Assembly: GCA_003577005.1 (NCBI GenBank)
Contig: QEUW01000152.1
Coordinates: 1-15,716, forward strand
From: Chloroflexota bacterium
GTDB taxonomy: Bacteria; Chloroflexota; Anaerolineae; Caldilineales; Caldilineaceae
Length of the DNA: 15,716 nucleotides
Reading direction: 5' to 3'
This document shows positions 13,635 to 15,716 of this stretch, piece after piece; within the stretch, counting starts at the first letter, position 1; every line of letters starts with the position of its first letter. The translations under genes and the position numbers were made by a program. Under the pieces are notes generated by a model. That model was not told the DNA's origin, searched no databases, and saw nothing but the letters and a program-made list of their open reading frames with translations.

Positions 13635-14600
13635 ATGACTAAGGCACAAATTAAGGCGCAACACGCCCGCGCCAACGGAACGTCTGAGCGCGAATTGGGG
13701 AGCAACCCCTCCTTCTGGTATCAAGTTGTGTGGCGGCTTTCACCTGGCACGCCGGTAGGCAGAGCGATCAATGCCGCCCGGCAGCGGTTGGAAGATGCCG
13801 GTTGTGACACCCCCCACCTGGACGCCCAAGTTTTTCTGGCCCACGTTCTTGGCGTCGAACGCACCTGGCTTTTTGCGCATCATGAGTATGAGCTCACCGA
13901 AGACGAAGCGGCAGCCTTTACCGCGCTTGTCACCCGACGCATGCGCCATGAGCCGGTCGCCTATCTCGTCGGCCACAAAGAATTCTATGGGTTGGATTTT
14001 CTGGTTGACCGGCGTGTCTTGATCCCCCGCCCTGAAACTGAGCTCCTGGTGGACGCTGTGATCGACCACATTGCCATGCGCGATGAACAGCCGGTCACAG
14101 TGGTCGATGTCGGCACGGGAAGTGGAGCCATTGCCCTCGCCGTGGCCGCCAACTGCCCCAATGCCCGGGTCTATGCAATCGACCTCAGCGCCGACGCACT
14201 TGCAGTCGCCCGGCAAAATGTCGAACGACTGGACGCTCGAGGCCAGGTGACGCTCTTGCACGGCGATCTGTTAGCGCCCTTGCCTGAGCTGGTCGATATG
14301 ATCGTCGCCAACCTCCCTTATATCAGCAGCGCAACTTACGCCCAGTTGATGGTCGATGTGCGTGACTATGAACCGCAACTGGCGCTCGAAGCCGGCCCCG
14401 AAGGGTTGGACGCGATCACACGGCTCCTCATGCAGGCGCCCCATTATCTGAAGATGCACGGCCTCATCTTCTTAGAGATCGGCCATGACCAGGGCGCTGC
14501 CGTCACGCACCTGGCGCGCACGCTCTTACCCCCCCATGCCACCATCCGTCTGCGCCAGGACTATCAGGGCCATGATCGACTGGTAATCATTGCCTTGTAA
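13635..14600 (+). CDS. prmC: Release-factor glutamine N5-methyltransferase PrmC (HemK)
   Basis: PrmC methylates the Gln of the GGQ motif in RF1 and RF2, using SAM. The N-terminal helical domain (AARQRLEDAG, LDAQVFLAHVLG) binds the release factor. It is followed by RRMRHEPVAYLVGHKEFYG and IPRPETELLVD (about 130-140), both highly characteristic. The SAM motif VVDVGTGSGAIALAVA is at about 156-171, and the catalytic motif is NLPY at 226-229, where most relatives have NPPY. NLPY keeps the Asn and Tyr that orient the Gln amide, so activity is likely. The N-terminus is about 40 residues longer than typical. A 5' start at 13614 is possible if transcription comes from prfA; ATG 13635 is preferred because a good promoter ends just before it. 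It follows prfA by 51 bp. Confidence 0.94.
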   Translation: MTKAQIKAQHARANGTSERELGSNPSFWYQVVWRLSPGTPVGRAINAARQRLEDAGCDTPHLDAQVFLAHVLGVERTWLFAHHEYELTEDEAAAFTALVTRRMRHEPVAYLVGHKEFYGLDFLVDRRVLIPRPETELLVDAVIDHIAMRDEQPVTVVDVGTGSGAIALAVAANCPNARVYAIDLSADALAVARQNVERLDARGQVTLLHGDLLAPLPELVDMIVANLPYISSATYAQLMVDVRDYEPQLALEAGPEGLDAITRLLMQAPHYLKMHGLIFLEIGHDQGAAVTHLARTLLPPHATIRLRQDYQGHDRLVIIAL

Positions 14601-14648
14601 CCGGCTACGATATATCCTTCATAAAGGTTGCCTGTCGCACACCACCTA

Positions 14649-14698
14649 TCACTCATCGTGCTTCACTCATCACTGATCATGCATCAGCCCACTCATGC
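14649..14698. repeat. Short degenerate CACTCATC-type repeats upstream of the HAD gene
   Basis: TCACTCATC occurs at 14649-14657 and 14663-14671, with the variant TCACTGATC at 14670-14678 and a further ACTCATGC at the start codon. The stretch has low complexity and no Shine-Dalgarno. Confidence 0.45.
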
Positions 14699-15543
14699 AC
14701 CCACACTTCGACCTTGTCATTCTTGATCTCGACGGCACTGTGCTCGACCTCTATCGCGCCGGAGGAATCAGTCCCGCAGTCCAGGCGACGATTGCTGCCG
14801 TACAAAATAGAAGTGTTCCGGTGACAGTAGGTACGGGCCGGACATTGGATTATGTTCGCACCCATGTCGCTGACCCGCTCGGATTGCGGACGCCGGTAGT
14901 CACGGCACAGGGCGCTGTGATCGGCGACCCGGTGACCGGACGAACCTTGCGAACAGTACCAATCCCGCTGGAGACTGCGCGTCGTGTCGCGGCATGGGTG
15001 GAGGCCGAGCGCCACACCACAGCCATCTACTTTCAAGGGGCGGATGGGGTGCGCATCTACCAGACTCTTGGTGCCGAAGACCCAGCCAGCGCCGCCTTTT
15101 ACGACCATGTCTTTGGCGAGCCGCGCACCTTGCTTCCGTCGCTCCTGCCGCTGTTGGCCGGGGTAGACGCAGCCGCCCCGCTCAAGTTCATCATCGACAA
15201 CGACCCGGTGGATTCACCGGATGTGGCGCCCGTACTACAGGCGCACTTTGGCAAAGAACTCTCTATCACCCGCACCCACCCCCGGCTTGTGGAAGGGACG
15301 GCGCCCGGGGTGGACAAAGGGCAGGGTGTACTGGCGCTCTGCCAGATACTGAACATTGACCCGCAGCGTGTCCTCGCCATCGGCGACAGCGACAATGACA
15401 TCCCCATACTCAAGGTGGTTGGCTTTGGTGTCGCCATGGGCAACGCCACGCCCGGTGTCAAGGCTGTGGCGCGGTGGATAGCACCCCCACTCGACAAAGA
15501 CGGTGTTGCAGTGGCATTGCACAAGTTCGTGCTCGACCCCTAA
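14695..15543 (+). CDS. Cof-type HAD-IIB family phosphatase
   Basis: The 282-residue protein has all HAD motifs: DLDGT with nucleophile Asp11 and acid Asp13, motif II GTGRT with Thr47, motif III Lys208 (GVDKGQGV), and motif IV GDSDNDIP with Asp231 and Asp235 binding Mg2+. The inserted alpha/beta cap between motifs II and III (about 85-200) and GVAMGNA near 245-251 place it in the Cof/HAD-IIB group (YbiV, YidA, SupH-like). These cytoplasmic enzymes dephosphorylate sugar phosphates, FMN or PLP with broad specificity; the true substrate cannot be read from sequence. It is the last gene of the plus-strand run, 94 bp after prmC, and ends at a strong terminator. The start has no Shine-Dalgarno and a low-complexity repeat in front of it. 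Confidence 0.92.
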   Translation: MHPHFDLVILDLDGTVLDLYRAGGISPAVQATIAAVQNRSVPVTVGTGRTLDYVRTHVADPLGLRTPVVTAQGAVIGDPVTGRTLRTVPIPLETARRVAAWVEAERHTTAIYFQGADGVRIYQTLGAEDPASAAFYDHVFGEPRTLLPSLLPLLAGVDAAAPLKFIIDNDPVDSPDVAPVLQAHFGKELSITRTHPRLVEGTAPGVDKGQGVLALCQILNIDPQRVLAIGDSDNDIPILKVVGFGVAMGNATPGVKAVARWIAPPLDKDGVAVALHKFVLDP

Positions 15544-15544
15544 C

Positions 15545-15583
15545 AATACAAAAGCCCACCGCATTGCGGTGGGCTTTTGTATT
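15545..15583. terminator. Strong bidirectional intrinsic terminator
   Basis: An 18-bp perfect stem (15545-15562 with 15566-15583) has a 3-nt loop. The GC-rich core GCCCACCGC/GCGGTGGGC is flanked by AAAA on the left and TTTT on the right, so it can stop transcription from both the HAD gene and the converging gene at 15599. It begins two bases after the HAD stop codon. Confidence 0.93.
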
Positions 15584-15598
15584 TACGCCTCGATCTGC

Positions 15599-15716
15599 TT
15601 AACGGCTGACAACAGGTAGATAGACGGTGATAGCGGGGGCGCCGGGCACAGTGTTCGGGTCGAGATAGTCGGGGAGGCCATCGCCGGTGCTGTCGAGGGG
15701 GTTGCGGGGGTCGGGA
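15599..15716 (-). CDS. C-terminus of a secreted protein with calcium-binding-like repeat and YLPVVSR tail (5' truncated)
   Basis: The minus strand is open from the window edge to a TAA at 15601-15599, giving 38 residues that end in ITVYLPVVSR. DSTGDGLPDYLDPN is an Asp-rich repeat of the thrombospondin type-3 or dockerin-like calcium-binding kind. The preceding PRNPLDS may be the linker from an earlier copy. I recall many secreted Chloroflexota proteins ending in a similar YLPLV..R tail without an LPXTG or transmembrane segment, suggesting a sorting or anchoring tail; that link is from memory and unproven. The gene converges on the HAD gene through the shared terminator. Only the end is visible, so length and function are unknown. 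Confidence 0.75.
   Translation of the reverse strand, partial: PDPRNPLDSTGDGLPDYLDPNTVPGAPAITVYLPVVSR

Overview
The window looks like a chromosomal segment of a Chloroflexota bacterium (Anaerolineae/Caldilineae-like). That assignment is inferred from content, not from a marker-gene tree. The clues are moderately high GC, large GT-C type glycosyltransferases with soluble C-terminal modules, a Pro/Thr-rich lipoprotein of a type I associate with this phylum, and a secreted protein ending in YLPVVSR after an Asp-rich calcium-binding-like repeat. No plasmid, phage, transposase or rRNA/tRNA signature was found.

Layout. (1) 1-3332, plus strand: the 3' part of a membrane protein carrying three beta-sandwich-like modules, then a GT39-type glycosyltransferase joined by an ATGA overlap. 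(2) 9200-3392, minus strand: a tandem run of a GT87/GT-C-like membrane protein, a GT39-like glycosyltransferase (8-nt overlap), a lipoprotein and rsmD (16S rRNA m2G966 methyltransferase). A heptamer-repeat inverted array lies between the last two. (3) 9304-10010, plus strand: a FitA/VapB-VapC toxin-antitoxin pair with a promoter overlapped by a perfect 12+12 palindrome. The 3' end of vapC runs 66 nt into the 3' end of the convergent gene. (4) 11650-9945, minus strand: a GNAT acetyltransferase and a COG0392/UPF0104 membrane protein, ATGA-coupled. (5) 11731-15583, plus strand: a structured leader, a phosphoribosyltransferase, a 22-bp perfect inverted repeat, prfA (RF1), prmC (RF1/RF2 glutamine methyltransferase) and a Cof-type HAD phosphatase, closed by a strong bidirectional terminator. 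(6) 15599-15716, minus strand: the C-terminus of a secreted protein running off the window.

How the genes fit together. The two glycosyltransferase groups and the UPF0104 protein suggest lipid-linked sugar transfer and envelope modification. The same extracytoplasmic module recurs in at least three of the proteins and appears cut short in a fourth. prfA-prmC is the classical translation-termination pair, and rsmD is also a translation-related methyltransferase. Nothing here amounts to a proven new system. The most unusual signals are dispersed repeats with a TCTGCG-like core (between genes and inside one gene), the folded leader before the phosphoribosyltransferase, and the YLPVVSR tail.
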